Notes: generated from the sequence alone by a model not told the origin. A stretch of DNA of 64,000 nt from Mycobacterium sp. MFM001 (GCF_003402475.1 NZ_BFAB01000006.1:283841-347840), one strand, 5' to 3'; counted from the stretch's first letter, positions 44,656-57,279 are shown. A program made the numbers and translations.

Positions 44656-45512
44656 TGGCCCTTTCGAACGCTGAGCTTGCCGAAGCCCGCGCCACGATCA
44701 GCCGCGCGCTCGACGAGGACCTGCGCTACGGCCCGGATGTCACGACGTCGGCAACCGTCCCGGCCGGCGCGACGACCACCGCGGCCCTGGTGACCCGAGA
44801 GCCGGGCGTGATCGCCGGCGTCGACGTCGCGCTGCTGGTGCTCGACGAGGTGCTCGGCGCGGACGGCTACCAGGTGCTCGACCGCGTCGACGACGGCGTG
44901 CGATTGCAGCCAGGGGCGCCGCTGCTGATGCTGAAGGCCGATACCCGTGGCCTGTTGACCGCCGAGCGGACCATGCTCAACCTGGTGTGCCACCTGTCGG
45001 GGATCACCACCGCGACCGCTGCCTGGGTCGACGCCGTGCACGGCACCAACGCGAAAATCCGAGACACCCGCAAGACGCTGCCCGGTTTGCGCGCTCTGCA
45101 GAAGTACGCGGTCCGCGTCGGCGGAGGAGTCAACCACCGGCTCGGCTTGGGCGATGCGGCGTTGATCAAGGACAACCATGTCGCGGCGGCCGGCTCGGTG
45201 GTGGCAGCGCTGCGGGCGGTGCGCGCCGCGGCACCAGATCTGCCGTGCGAGGTCGAGGTCGACTCGCTCGAGCAGCTCGACGAGGTCCTGGACGAAAAGG
45301 CCGAATTGGTGCTGCTGGACAACTTTCCGGTATGGCAGACACAAATTGCCGTGCAGCGCAGGGACTCTCGTGCACCGGAAACCAAGCTGGAATCGTCGGG
45401 CGGGCTGTCGCTGGAGAACGCGGCGGCTTACGCCGGCACGGGCGTGGATTACCTCGCGGTGGGTGCGCTCACTCACTCTGTCCGCGTGCTCGACATCGGT
45501 CTGGACATGTAG
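44655..45512 (+). CDS. nadC: Nicotinate-nucleotide pyrophosphorylase (quinolinate PRTase)
   Basis: 285-aa enzyme that converts quinolinate and PRPP to nicotinate mononucleotide. DLRYGPDVTTSATVP near the start, TRKTLPGLRALQKYAVRVGGGVNHRLGLGD (substrate Arg/Lys/His) and KDNHV in the barrel, LESSGGLSLENAAAYA at the end. The ATG at 44655 overlaps the nadB stop (TGATG). The last 44 nt overlap the convergent AraC gene. Confidence 0.96.
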   Translation: MALSNAELAEARATISRALDEDLRYGPDVTTSATVPAGATTTAALVTREPGVIAGVDVALLVLDEVLGADGYQVLDRVDDGVRLQPGAPLLMLKADTRGLLTAERTMLNLVCHLSGITTATAAWVDAVHGTNAKIRDTRKTLPGLRALQKYAVRVGGGVNHRLGLGDAALIKDNHVAAAGSVVAALRAVRAAAPDLPCEVEVDSLEQLDEVLDEKAELVLLDNFPVWQTQIAVQRRDSRAPETKLESSGGLSLENAAAYAGTGVDYLAVGALTHSVRVLDIGLDM

Positions 45513-46302
45513 TTAGCGCCGCTCGGAGCTCCCGCGGCGTCTGGCCGACGTGCTCGCGCACCACACGGGTGAAATGCGGCTGGTCGGCGAATCCGAGAGT
45601 CGCGGCGATATCGGCCAGCGACAGGGCGTCGCGTCGCATCAGTTCGAGCGCTTGGCCGACCCGCACCCGGTTGCGATAGCGCGTCAGCGACACGCCCAGC
45701 TGTCTTGGGAAAGCCCTACTCAGCCGGTACGTCGATGTGTCGAGCAGCTCGGCGAGGGTGAACAGCCCACCGGCTGCGGGATGGCCGTCGTGGACGGCCG
45801 CCCGTGCTCGCTCCACCAGCCGCGCGTCGGAGGGAACCGGGCGATCGGTCAGCGGCGTGGACCGGTCGGTTGTCTGCCGCAGCGCGGCAGCGATCAACGC
45901 CAGCAGTTCCTCGGCGAGTTGGTAGTCGACGTCCGATCGTCGAGAAGCCAGCAGGCGGCGGTGCGCAAGCTCCATTTTGGCGTCGACGTACACCGTCGCA
46001 CGGCGCGGTTCACCGACCAGCTGGCGCCACGATGCGGGGCTCAATTGCACCGAGGTACACACGTCGCCACCGTGCGGATGGGCGAACTGGTCGGTCTCGC
46101 CAGGCGCACCGAGGTATCCGACCGTCGGGTCGAGGTCGGCCGGCCCGTCGGCGCCACGCCGCCGAAACCGGCCGGACCGAACCACCACCAGCCGCCCGTC
46201 GACCGGTGACTCCATCGGCGACCATCCCGCATGGTCGGGCCGGCAGGTCCAGGCATGCAGGCTGAACTGCGGTCGGGCCGCGAGGGTCACCATCGACAGC
46301 AC
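45469..46302 (-). CDS. AraC/XylS-family regulator
   Basis: 277 aa. The N-terminal half is a cupin-like effector region (YLGAPGETDQFAHPHGGDVC). The C-terminal double HTH is clear: LAELLDTSTYRLSRAFPRQLGVSLTRYRNRVRV and LSLADIAATLGFADQPHFTRVVREHVGQTPRELR. Effector unknown. Divergent from the SRPBCC gene (82 nt between starts), which is the likeliest target. No AraC gene is known to me at this site in M. tuberculosis. Confidence 0.87.
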   Translation of the reverse strand: MLSMVTLAARPQFSLHAWTCRPDHAGWSPMESPVDGRLVVVRSGRFRRRGADGPADLDPTVGYLGAPGETDQFAHPHGGDVCTSVQLSPASWRQLVGEPRRATVYVDAKMELAHRRLLASRRSDVDYQLAEELLALIAAALRQTTDRSTPLTDRPVPSDARLVERARAAVHDGHPAAGGLFTLAELLDTSTYRLSRAFPRQLGVSLTRYRNRVRVGQALELMRRDALSLADIAATLGFADQPHFTRVVREHVGQTPRELRAALTTCPDRCRARGQSE

Positions 46303-46384
46303 GGCGTGAGGTTAGCGCGCCAGTCCGACAACAACGCGCAAGAATCGTCAAGACCCGACGGCTGCGCGGCCCGAAACTGGCCGC

Positions 46385-46831
46385 ATGGCATCCATAACCA
46401 CGCAGATCGAGCTCGACGTCGACCCCGACCGGGCCTGGCAGGTGATCGGCGACTGGGCCGACGGGCCGGTTCGCATGGCGCGCGGCCACGTCGTCTCATC
46501 GGAGGCCGACGGCGCGCTGCGGGTGGTCACCTTCGCCAGCGGCACTGTCGCCCGGGAGCGCCTGGTCGCGCGCGACGACGCCGCGCGGCGGATCGTCTAC
46601 TCCCTGATCGGCGACACCGTGCGACCCGAGCACGACAACGCCGTCATGCAAATCGTGCCGGACGGCGACGGGCGTTGCCGGTTCGTCTGGTCGCGCGACG
46701 TGTTGCCCGACGAGCTGGCCGCGCCGCTACATGCCGCAATGACGAACGCCGCCCCAATCATCAAGCGCACGCTGGAAGCTAGGCGCGAGTCAGAAGCCAG
46801 GGTCGTGATCTCCCGCGAACAACAGCCCTAG
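46385..46831 (+). CDS. SRPBCC (START-like) family protein
   Basis: 148 aa with the helix-grip fold pattern: ITTQIELDVDPDRAWQVIGDW at the N-terminus, ERLVARDDAARRIVYSLI in the middle and a long C-terminal helix (LHAAMTNAAPIIKRTLEAR). Such proteins bind hydrophobic ligands or act as cyclases/dehydratases. Divergent from the AraC gene; the downstream neighbour is convergent. Confidence 0.75.
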   Translation: MASITTQIELDVDPDRAWQVIGDWADGPVRMARGHVVSSEADGALRVVTFASGTVARERLVARDDAARRIVYSLIGDTVRPEHDNAVMQIVPDGDGRCRFVWSRDVLPDELAAPLHAAMTNAAPIIKRTLEARRESEARVVISREQQP

Positions 46832-46854
46832 CTTCTGGTTGGCGGGCCGACTGG

Positions 46855-47265
46855 CTAGGCGATGTCGGCGACGAAGACGCCGACCCGACGCGCCTGCAGC
46901 CTCGCCAGCCACGGCAGGTCAGCGCCGTCGGAGCCGGCGGGCAGGATCCGCGGGTTGGTGAGGTGCACTGTCTTGCGGACGAAGCGCACGTCGGCCTCGC
47001 CGGCGGCCAGCACGTTCTTGACCCAGTCGGTCTTGCCGTGGCCCAGCGCGATCGCCAGCACATTGCCTTTGCGGTAAGCGGTCACGATCGTCTCGTACGG
47101 CTTACCCGACTTGCGGCCGCGATGCGTGATCGTCGCCATGCCCGGCAGATAGCGCGCGAACGGTCTGATCGCCGGGTTGAAGTACTTGACCTGAAAGCGT
47201 TCCAGCCAGGGCGGAAAGATCATCGGCACGCCCGGCGCACTGTTGGGTCGATCCTGTACGGACAT
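46855..47265 (-). CDS. Deazaflavin-dependent nitroreductase family protein (Rv1598c-like)
   Basis: 136-aa Ddn-family protein. N-terminus [26 protein letters not shown], then [23 protein letters not shown] and [21 protein letters not shown], typical of the F420-binding group. Start at ATG 47265 gives the length of the M. tuberculosis protein; the open frame continues to 47313 without similarity. Divergent from hisD with about 56 nt between starts. Confidence 0.85.
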   Translation of the reverse strand: MSVQDRPNSAPGVPMIFPPWLERFQVKYFNPAIRPFARYLPGMATITHRGRKSGKPYETIVTAYRKGNVLAIALGHGKTDWVKNVLAAGEADVRFVRKTVHLTNPRILPAGSDGADLPWLARLQARRVGVFVADIA

Positions 47266-47321
47266 GGCCGTCACTGTACCGGTCCGATAACCATTTGGCC
47301 TGCTCTGGGACAATGGTCCGT

Positions 47322-50351
<3,030 letters not shown>

Positions 50352-50355
<4 letters not shown>

Positions 50356-50966
50356 AATCTGTTGTCGTCCTTGACTACGGCTCGGGCAACCTGCGGTCGG
50401 CGCAGCGCGCGCTGGAGCGGGTCGGGGCCGCGGTAGAGGTCACGAACGATCTCGGTGCCGCCGCCTCGGCCGACGGCTTGTTCGTCCCGGGTGTGGGTGC
50501 GTTCGAGGCGTGCATGACGGGACTGCGGGGCATCGGCGGCGAGCGGGTGATCGCCGAACGCGTCGCTGCCGGCCGGCCGGTGCTGGGTGTGTGCGTCGGG
50601 ATGCAGATCCTGTTCGCTCGCGGCGTGGAGTTCGGGGTGGAGTCCGTGGGCTGCGGCCAGTGGCCGGGCGCTGTCACCCGCATCGAGGCGCCGGTGATCC
50701 CGCACATGGGCTGGAACGTGGTGGCCGCCGCGCCCGGTACGGCGCTGTTCAAGGGGCTGAGCGCCGACGCCCGTTTCTATTTCGTGCACTCCTATGCCGC
50801 ACAGCGCTGGGAGGGTGGACCCGACGCGCTGTTGACGTGGGCTACGCATCAGGTACCGTTCCTGGCCGCCGTCGAGGACGGACCGCTGGCCGCTACCCAA
50901 TTCCACCCGGAGAAAAGTGGCGACGCCGGAGCAGCCGTGTTGAGCAATTGGGTTGAAGGACTTTAG
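50352..50966 (+). CDS. hisH: Imidazole glycerol phosphate synthase, glutamine amidotransferase subunit
   Basis: 204-aa class I glutaminase that feeds ammonia to HisF. Nucleophile Cys in [10 protein letters not shown], His and Glu in [12 protein letters not shown], oxyanion strand [13 protein letters not shown] start overlapping the hisB stop by 4 nt. Two nucleotides separate it from hisA. Confidence 0.96.
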
Positions 50967-50968
50967 TT

Positions 50969-51697
50969 ATGCCATTGATTTTGTTGCCTGCCGTCGACGT
51001 GGTCGACGGGCGCGCGGTGCGACTGGTGCAGGGCCGCGCCGGCAGCGAGACCGAGTACGGCTCGGCGCTTGATGCCGCGCTGGGCTGGCAACGTGACGGT
51101 GCCGAATGGGTACACCTGGTCGATCTCGATGCGGCATTCGGGCGGGGCTCCAACCGTGAACTGCTCGCGGAGGTCGTCGGCAAGCTCGACGTGAACGTCG
51201 AACTGTCCGGCGGTATCCGCGACGACGACTCGTTGGCCGCTGCGCTGGCAACCGGATGCGCGCGTGTCAATCTCGGCACGGCGGCGCTGGAAAATCCGCA
51301 GTGGTGCGCGGCCGCGATCGCTTCGTATGGCGAGCGGGTGGCTGTCGGCTTGGACGTACAGATCATCGACGGCGAACACCGGCTGCGCGGCCGCGGCTGG
51401 GAAACCGACGGCGGCAACCTCTGGGATGTCCTGGAACGCCTTGACAGCCAAGGATGTTCGCGGTTCGTCGTCACCGACGTCACCAAGGACGGCACACTGA
51501 CCGGCCCCAACCTAGATTTGCTGCGGGCCGTCACCGAGCGCACCGACGCCCCGGTGATCGCGTCCGGTGGAGTGTCCAGCCTCGACGACCTGCGCGCGAT
51601 CGCCGGCCTCGGATGTGTCGAGGGCGCAATTGTCGGAAAAGCGCTCTACGCCGGCCGATTCAGCCTGCCGCAGGCACTGGCGGCGGTGGCGGAGTAG
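50969..51697 (+). CDS. priA: Bifunctional HisA/TrpF isomerase (PriA)
   Basis: 242-aa (beta-alpha)8 barrel. Catalytic Asp in [15 protein letters not shown] and Asp in VTDVTKDG; phosphate-binding turns [10 protein letters not shown] and [11 protein letters not shown]. In Actinobacteria this protein isomerises both ProFAR (histidine) and PRA (tryptophan). No trpF gene is present in the trp cluster here, which fits the dual role. Confidence 0.93.
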   Translation: MPLILLPAVDVVDGRAVRLVQGRAGSETEYGSALDAALGWQRDGAEWVHLVDLDAAFGRGSNRELLAEVVGKLDVNVELSGGIRDDDSLAAALATGCARVNLGTAALENPQWCAAAIASYGERVAVGLDVQIIDGEHRLRGRGWETDGGNLWDVLERLDSQGCSRFVVTDVTKDGTLTGPNLDLLRAVTERTDAPVIASGGVSSLDDLRAIAGLGCVEGAIVGKALYAGRFSLPQALAAVAE

Positions 51698-51702
51698 CCG
51701 CG

Positions 51703-52503
51703 ATGGACCTCGAAGCGTTGGTGGCCCAGGCATCGGAGATCCTCGATGCCGCCACCGAGCCGTTCCTCGAGGGGCACCGGGCCGATTCGGCCGTCAGCAA
51801 GAAGGGCGACGACTTTGCGACCAAGGTGGATCTCGCCATTGAGCGCCAGGTCGTCGACGCGTTGACCAAGGCCACCGGAATCGAGGTGCACGGCGAGGAA
51901 TTCGGCGGCGCGGACGTCGACTCGTCGTGGGTGTGGGTGCTCGACCCGGTCGACGGGACATTCAACTACGCCGCGGGGTCGCCGCTGGCGGCGATCCTAC
52001 TGGGGCTGCTGCACGACGGCGATCCGGTTGCGGGCCTGACCTGGCTGCCGTTCACCGGCGAGCGTTACACCGCGGTCGTGGGCGGGCCCTTGATGAAAAA
52101 CGGTGTGCCGCAACCGCCCTTGGAGCACACGGAGCTGGCCGAGTCGGTCATCGGCATCGGCACCTTCAACGTCGACTCGCGGGGCCGATTCCCGGGACGC
52201 TACCGGCTGGCGGTGCTGGAGAACCTGAGCCGGGTGTCGTCGCGGTTGCGCATGCACGGCGCCACCGGCATCGACCTGGCCTATGTCGCCGACGGGATCC
52301 TCGGCGGCGCAATCAGTTTCGGCGACCACGTGTGGGACCACGCAGCCGGGGTGGCGCTGGTGCGGGCCGCCGGCGGCATCGTGACCAACCTGGCCGGCGA
52401 ACGGTGGACCCCCGAGTCGCGCTCGGCGTTGGCCGCCGCACCCGGCGTGCACGCCGAGATGCTCGAAATCCTGCGCCGCACCGGCAAACCCGAGGACTAC
52501 TGA
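51703..52503 (+). CDS. impA: Inositol-monophosphatase family phosphatase
   Basis: 266-aa lithium-sensitive-type phosphatase. Metal-binding motifs: [26 protein letters not shown] and the C-terminal [15 protein letters not shown]. Located between hisA and hisF as in M. tuberculosis (Rv1604); mycobacteria use such enzymes for inositol, and a role as the missing histidinol-phosphatase is an attractive inference from position only. ATG at 51703; the longer open frame lies inside hisA. Confidence 0.9.
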   Translation: MDLEALVAQASEILDAATEPFLEGHRADSAVSKKGDDFATKVDLAIERQVVDALTKATGIEVHGEEFGGADVDSSWVWVLDPVDGTFNYAAGSPLAAILLGLLHDGDPVAGLTWLPFTGERYTAVVGGPLMKNGVPQPPLEHTELAESVIGIGTFNVDSRGRFPGRYRLAVLENLSRVSSRLRMHGATGIDLAYVADGILGGAISFGDHVWDHAAGVALVRAAGGIVTNLAGERWTPESRSALAAAPGVHAEMLEILRRTGKPEDY

Positions 52504-52504
52504 G

Positions 52505-53278
52505 ATGAGCTTGGCGGTCCGGGTGATTCCCTGTCTTGACGTCGACGACGGACGGGTGGTCAAGGGCGTCAACTTCGAGAACCTGCGGGACGCTGGTGAT
52601 CCCGTCGAACTGGCCGCGGCCTACGACGCCGAGGGCGCCGACGAGCTGACCTTTCTGGACGTGACCGCCTCGTCGTCAGGGCGCGCCACCATGCTGGACG
52701 TGGTGCGCCGGACCGCCGAGCAGGTCTTCATCCCACTCACCGTCGGCGGCGGTGTGCGCTCAGTGGCCGACGTCGACGTGCTGCTGCGGGCGGGGGCGGA
52801 CAAGGTGTCCGTCAACACCGCCGCGATAGCGCGGCCCGAGCTGCTCGCCGAGATGGCGCAGGCTTTCGGATCGCAATGCATCGTGTTGTCCGTTGACGCC
52901 CGCACGGTGCCGCCAGGTTCGCCGCCCACGCCGTCGGGCTGGGAGGTCACCACGCACGGCGGGCGGCGCGGCACCGGCATCGACGCCGTCGAGTGGGCGG
53001 TCCGCGGCGCCGAGTTGGGGGTGGGGGAGATCCTGCTGAATTCGATGGACGCCGACGGCACCCAGGCGGGCTTCGACCTGGCGATGCTGCGGGCGGTGCG
53101 TGCAGCGGTGACGGTTCCGGTGATCGCCAGCGGCGGCGCGGGAGCTGCCGAGCATTTCGCACCAGCGGTGGCGGCTGGTGCCGATGCGGTGTTGGCGGCC
53201 AGCGTCTTTCACTTCCGGCAGCTGTCCATCGGGCAGGTGAAGGCGGCGATGGCCGCCGAAGGGATCACCGTGCGATGA
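52505..53278 (+). CDS. hisF: Imidazole glycerol phosphate synthase, cyclase subunit
   Basis: 257-aa barrel that makes IGP and AICAR using ammonia from HisH. Catalytic Asp in [18 protein letters not shown] and in [10 protein letters not shown]; phosphate loops [11 protein letters not shown] and [14 protein letters not shown] overlaps nothing but lies 1 nt after the impA stop; ATGA overlap with hisI. Confidence 0.96.
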   Translation: MSLAVRVIPCLDVDDGRVVKGVNFENLRDAGDPVELAAAYDAEGADELTFLDVTASSSGRATMLDVVRRTAEQVFIPLTVGGGVRSVADVDVLLRAGADKVSVNTAAIARPELLAEMAQAFGSQCIVLSVDARTVPPGSPPTPSGWEVTTHGGRRGTGIDAVEWAVRGAELGVGEILLNSMDADGTQAGFDLAMLRAVRAAVTVPVIASGGAGAAEHFAPAVAAGADAVLAASVFHFRQLSIGQVKAAMAAEGITVR

Positions 53279-53622
53279 GCCTCGACCCGGACATCGCCGC
53301 CCGACTCAAGCGCAACGCCGACGGGCTGTTCACCGCCGTCGTGCAGGAGCGCGGCAGCGGTGACGTGCTGATGGTCGCCTGGATGGACGACGCCGCGCTG
53401 GCCCGGACGCTGGAAACCCGTGAGGCGACGTACTTTTCGCGGTCGCGGGGTCAGCAGTGGATCAAAGGCGCCACCTCGGGCCACACCCAGCACGTGCATT
53501 CGGTGCGCCTGGACTGCGACGGCGATACCGTGCTACTGGTTGTCGACCAGGTCGGCGGTGCATGCCACACCGGTGATCACAGCTGCTTCGATGCCGACGT
53601 GTTGCTGCAACCGGAGGACTGA
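53275..53622 (+). CDS. hisI: Phosphoribosyl-AMP cyclohydrolase
   Basis: 115-aa zinc/magnesium enzyme, third step of histidine synthesis. [18 protein letters not shown] and the metal motif [11 protein letters not shown]; zinc Cys in [11 protein letters not shown]. Same length as the M. tuberculosis protein. Last gene of the operon; the next 200 nt hold no gene. Confidence 0.96.
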   Translation: MSLDPDIAARLKRNADGLFTAVVQERGSGDVLMVAWMDDAALARTLETREATYFSRSRGQQWIKGATSGHTQHVHSVRLDCDGDTVLLVVDQVGGACHTGDHSCFDADVLLQPED

Positions 53623-53778
53623 CCGGAGCGACGGTGCGGTTCGTGCGCTGTCGGGATTTGACGTGCGGTTCTCGGGCCCGCAGGCGTCGCTCATCGAAGG
53701 TTCAATGCAGCGGTGGTAATCCTGGCCATGATTGCATGGTTAAAGCCGTGAACTGCCAAAATGGTGCCCGCGCATGGG

Positions 53779-53784
53779 TATAGT
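53779..53784 (+). promoter_or_regulatory. Candidate -10 box for the TM2 gene
   Basis: TATAGT, about 40 nt upstream of a strong ribosome binding site. It matches the mycobacterial sigma-A -10 well. No obvious -35. The rest of 53623-53826 shows no coding or structured feature. Confidence 0.4.
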
Positions 53785-53826
53785 TTGGGATTCGCCGCCT
53801 TTTTCGGTAGCTGCAAGGAGACTGCG

Positions 53827-53856
53827 ATGCAATACAAGTGCGCCTTAAATGGCTAA
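53827..53856 (+). CDS. Candidate 9-codon leader ORF before the TM2 gene
   Basis: ATG preceded by AAGGAG with an ideal 6-nt spacing; it encodes MQYKCALNG and stops with TAA at 53854-53856, just past the ATG of the TM2 gene at 53849 in another frame. The TM2 start has no ribosome binding site of its own, so ribosomes ending here could re-initiate. Unproven; a real frameshift of one longer gene is the alternative. Confidence 0.4.
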   Translation: MQYKCALNG

Positions 53857-54169
53857 CCAATTCTCCCAGGTACCCGCACCGTATGGACGCGATGAGTATG
53901 GGCGGCCAATGTCCGACAAAAGCCGGGTGGCTGCTGGTGGACTTCAACTGCTCGGTTTCTTCATAGTGCCGGGTGTCGGTCGCCTCTACCTGGGCTATAC
54001 GGCGATAGGTGCGACCCAACTCATCCTGTGGGTGGTGGGGATCGCCACGACGATCCTGTTCATCGGCTTCGCGTTGATCCTCGGTGTGGCGATTTGGTCG
54101 CTCGTTGACGGCATCATCATCTTGTCGGGCAGCGTGCGCGATCCGCAGGACCGGGTGCTGAGAAGCTGA
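53849..54169 (+). CDS. TM2-domain membrane protein
   Basis: 106 aa. The TM2 domain spans about residues 28-95: GGLQLLGFFIVPGVGRLYLGYTAIG, then the second helix with GVAIWSLVDGIIIL. A short polar N-terminus precedes it. TM2 proteins are small bitopic or hairpin membrane proteins of unclear role. Start depends on possible coupling to the short leader ORF. Confidence 0.78.
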   Translation: MANQFSQVPAPYGRDEYGRPMSDKSRVAAGGLQLLGFFIVPGVGRLYLGYTAIGATQLILWVVGIATTILFIGFALILGVAIWSLVDGIIILSGSVRDPQDRVLRS

Positions 54170-54343
54170 ACTCAAGTGGGCCGCGTGCAAGGCTCGATCA
54201 GGTTGATGCCCGTGAAGCGCGAGGGCAGATCCGGGTGGTAGCAATTTGGGGTGCGGCACCGTTTAGGCGCGATCTGCTCATAGCGCAGTGGTGCGGTAAC
54301 GCGTCACCATAGATCGATTCTTCCAGGCACAGGCGGAAATCAA

Positions 54344-55021
54344 ATGGCAGCAGACGACGAAAACGCCGAGACGGAGGCCAGCCCTACCCAGGCTGCTGAC
54401 GCCGAACCGCTTGCGTGGTCGGACGAGACCAGCTCTCAACCCGTTGTGGATTACGTTGAGCCGCCGCGCTCGCGTGGCGTCCTACTCAAAGCCCTGGGCC
54501 CCGCGGCGGCTGTGGTAATTGGGGCTATCGCGGTGGTGATGTTGACGCCGAACCATCATCAGGCATCACCACCAGAGCAAGTGCAACCACCGACTTCGCG
54601 GGCCGCGCCATCGCCTGCGCGGCAGGCACCACCACCTGCGCCGGTCGCACCGAGCACGCCATCTCCGTCGACGACACCCGCGCCCGCATCTTCAGTCACC
54701 TTCCACAAGCCGTACACACCGTTGTATGGCCTCGACTCCCAGTTCCCGAACGGTCCGCCAGGTTTGAATCGCGACCTTGACGAGCAGTTCTTGTCGACCC
54801 TCCGAGAACGCCAATACACGGTCGAGACCTTGAGTGGCAGGACGAAGTTGTTTCAATCAGCTGACTTCACATGCACAAAAATGAGCCAGGGCAATGAAGA
54901 GTCGACACGAGCCGCAGAGCAAGTTTGGGTGATCGACCAGCTTACGCCAGTATGGGGAATGGATTCGCTGTCTGCTATCAAGATCGTAAACGCGGCCATT
55001 GATGTTTATTGTCCGGCTTAG
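54344..55021 (+). CDS. Membrane-anchored DUF732-like protein with Pro-rich linker
   Basis: 225 aa: acidic cytoplasmic N-terminus, one membrane helix (about 47-66), a Pro/Ser/Thr/Ala-rich linker (about 75-118) and a C-terminal domain with Cys pair (FTCTKM and DVYCPA) like DUF732 proteins of mycobacteria (LDEQFLSTLRER pattern). Expected outside the membrane. Function unknown. No operon partner; 173 nt gap upstream without another feature. Confidence 0.7.
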   Translation: MAADDENAETEASPTQAADAEPLAWSDETSSQPVVDYVEPPRSRGVLLKALGPAAAVVIGAIAVVMLTPNHHQASPPEQVQPPTSRAAPSPARQAPPPAPVAPSTPSPSTTPAPASSVTFHKPYTPLYGLDSQFPNGPPGLNRDLDEQFLSTLRERQYTVETLSGRTKLFQSADFTCTKMSQGNEESTRAAEQVWVIDQLTPVWGMDSLSAIKIVNAAIDVYCPA

Positions 55022-55215
55022 CCGGTGCCTGCGCACGGGGGTCGCAGCCCGGCTGTCCCTGAGCAATCCTCTGGAGCGCTCCGCCAATGCCCCGCCGGCT
55101 CATGCCCAGGCGGTGAGCAATCTTTCTTGTGTACTCCACCCCTTGGCAGCCAGCGCGACGATCAGCCGGTCGCGCTCTGCCGCGGTTAGAAACGGCTGGC
55201 CTGTTCACGCTGTCG
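55022..55215 (-). pseudogene. Decayed helix-turn-helix gene of phage type
   Basis: Two frames on the minus strand together give a coherent HTH: FLTAAERDRLIVALAAKGWSTQ in one frame, then RKIAHRLGMSRRGIGGALQRI followed by GCDPR in the next. The switch near position 55125 indicates a frameshift, and there is no in-frame start. The pattern (ability to follow a small terminase-like gene) is common in mycobacteriophages and prophages. Confidence 0.45.
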
Positions 55216-55540
55216 ATTCTTCAGGTTCCTCGGGAACCTTGGCGCTTCTGAGCTCAAGCACAACTGTTGCCAGGCGCCAAATCCGTTGTGTCGCAATGGC
55301 AGAGTGGCCGGCGGCTGCCAGGGGGTCGAGGTGACACGGGGACGAACTACCCGCTCGGCCGGCGCCACCCACGAGCGCGCGAAACATTTGAGGTGCGGTA
55401 TGGGGTCTCCCGCGAAGGTGTGTCCCCAGGCAGCGACCCTCTGGGGCCAGACCGCTCGACCGCGACAGGGAGCGAGGTAGCCTTGCTCGTAATCCGCGTG
55501 TCGCGCGCAGCGGGGACGCCTGGCTGCCGCTAATTCCATC
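55216..55540 (-). pseudogene. Probable remnant of a small phage gene
   Basis: Minus-strand frames contain fragments such as GLAPEGRCL and ATQRIWRLATVVLELRSAKVPEE, which resemble the start and end of a phage terminase small-subunit-like protein, interrupted by frame changes. Similarity is by eye and weak. Together with the adjacent HTH remnant it suggests an eroded prophage piece. Confidence 0.3.
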
Positions 55541-55619
55541 GATCAGTCAACGGATATGCCAGCACGCTGGCGTAAAACTCCAACCCCTTTGGATCTCCTC
55601 CTATCCTGTCCGGTGCGCC

Positions 55620-55946
55620 GTGAAACGGGCGATCGCAATTTCGGCGCTTGTGGCATCGGTGGCGCAAGCGCCAATGGCTGGCCCCAAGCACCCTGCGGGC
55701 CAGGCAAATCGATGGCTCCGCTGCTTGCTCGCGCTTGGCTGCCGGTACGGAGGACCCGTTATTAGCATTTGCGATGGACCCGTCCAGCCTGACGGCACCT
55801 GGCAACGTTGCGTGGCAGTTGCCCAGTTGATGTATCGCGGCGCCAGTTCCTACCTTGTGCCTGACAAGCCCTGCGGTGTGATGGGTCCTGACCAGCACTC
55901 TGGGGATCTCGCCTTCGCCGACCCATCGACGCACATCGACGACTGA
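55620..55946 (+). CDS. Exported small protein with CDGP motif
   Basis: 108 aa from GTG. N-terminal signal peptide (MKRAIAISALVASVAQAPMAG) and the motif CDGPVQPDGTWQRCV found in a family of small secreted mycobacterial proteins. The C-terminal part looks shorter or altered (CGVMGPDQHSGD), so it may be partly degraded. Lies beside phage-type remnants. Function unknown. Confidence 0.55.
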   Translation: MKRAIAISALVASVAQAPMAGPKHPAGQANRWLRCLLALGCRYGGPVISICDGPVQPDGTWQRCVAVAQLMYRGASSYLVPDKPCGVMGPDQHSGDLAFADPSTHIDD

Positions 55947-55994
55947 ACCTTCGCATACCAACCCGTCGGCCGTGGCGCGCCGACTATAGGGTTG

Positions 55995-57275
55995 GTGACC
56001 GTGCGAAAGTCCCCGTTGCTGTCATGGGCGCTCTGGGATTGCGGTGCGACGGGCCTGAATGCGCTTGTCATCACGTTCGTTTTCCCCGTGTACTTGACCG
56101 CCTCGGTGGGAGCCGGCGGCGGTACGTCGCCAACGAGTTCGCTTGGCCGGGCGATGACCGTTGCTGGCGTCATCGTCGCCCTGTGCGCCCCGATGACAGG
56201 GAGCTGGATCACCGACCCTCGGCGACGCCGCCACGTGCTGACCTCGCTCACCGTGGCTGTCGTGGTGCTGACCGCGGCGATGAGTTTGATCCGCGACGAC
56301 CCCCGCTACCTTTTGCCCGGCCTGGTCCTGCTGGCCTCCACTGCAGCCTGCGGCGACCTGGCCTCCGTCCCATACAACGCGACCCTGCGGCTGATCTCCA
56401 CGCCCGAAACCTCAGGCAAAATCTCCGGGTTCGGCTTGGCTGCAGGCTATGTCGGAAGCGTGGCCTTGCTGTTGACGGTGTATGTCGGCTTCATCGCGGG
56501 CGATGGGTCCACCGCTGGCGCGCTGGGTATTTCGACCGCCGACGGTCTGAACGTGCGGATGGCGATGCTGCTGACCGCGGCATGGTTTCTGCTTTTCGCG
56601 CTGCCACTGTTGATTTGGGCGCCTAAGCCACCGGCCATACCGGACCGTCAGGCAGCGTTGGGCGCCGCTCGCCAGCTCTGGGCCGATCTTGTCGCCGAAT
56701 GGCGCCGCGACCGCAACGTCGTCTACTACCTGCTGGCCAGCGCCGTGTTCCGGGACGGGCTGTCAGGCGTATTCGCGTTCGGCGCCGTGTTGGGCGTCAA
56801 CGTCTATCGCATCTCGGCGGCCAATGTGCTGCTGTTCGGTGTGATGGCCTGCACTGTCGCGGCCCTCGGCGCGGTGCTCGGTGGTCTGCTCGACGAGCGC
56901 GTCGGATCCAAGACCGTCATCCTCGGCTCGCTGGGTTCGATGATCGCCGTCGGGCTGACACTGCTCATACTGTCGGGGCCGCTGGCGTTCTGGGTGTGCG
57001 GCCTGCTGCTATGTCTGTTCATCGGCCCGACGCAGTCGTCGGCGCGTGCTCTGCTGCTGCAGATGACCGCCGACGGCAAGGAGGGATTGGCCTTCGGGCT
57101 CTATACCACCACCGGGCGAGCGGCGGCCTTCCTCGCGCCGTCGATGTTCTTCGCTTTCATCGATCTCTTCGGTGCCGACCGAGCGGGCCTGGGCGGTCTT
57201 TTGGTCGTGCTGACGGCGGGACTGCTGGCCATGCTGCCCATCCGCGCGCGGCGTGCTGAATCTGTAGCGGCGTAA
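55995..57275 (+). CDS. MFS transporter, UMF1/Atg22-like
   Basis: 426 aa with about twelve membrane helices. Starts LSWALWDCGATGLNALVITFVFPVY, a pattern of the UMF1 group; loop signatures GSWITDPRRRR and VPYNATLRLIS follow. Possible starts are TTG 55992, GTG 55995 and GTG 56001; TATAGG at 55985-55990 is a good -10 and implies a short or no leader. Substrate unknown. M. tuberculosis has chaA in this interval, so this is a different transporter. Confidence 0.82.
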   Translation: MTVRKSPLLSWALWDCGATGLNALVITFVFPVYLTASVGAGGGTSPTSSLGRAMTVAGVIVALCAPMTGSWITDPRRRRHVLTSLTVAVVVLTAAMSLIRDDPRYLLPGLVLLASTAACGDLASVPYNATLRLISTPETSGKISGFGLAAGYVGSVALLLTVYVGFIAGDGSTAGALGISTADGLNVRMAMLLTAAWFLLFALPLLIWAPKPPAIPDRQAALGAARQLWADLVAEWRRDRNVVYYLLASAVFRDGLSGVFAFGAVLGVNVYRISAANVLLFGVMACTVAALGAVLGGLLDERVGSKTVILGSLGSMIAVGLTLLILSGPLAFWVCGLLLCLFIGPTQSSARALLLQMTADGKEGLAFGLYTTTGRAAAFLAPSMFFAFIDLFGADRAGLGGLLVVLTAGLLAMLPIRARRAESVAA

Positions 57276-57279
57276 GAGG

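Noticed and set aside
55530..55961. 143-codon minus-strand frame
   Set aside because: Opposite the CDGP-type gene, which has a signal peptide and a recognised motif; the minus frame shows neither.
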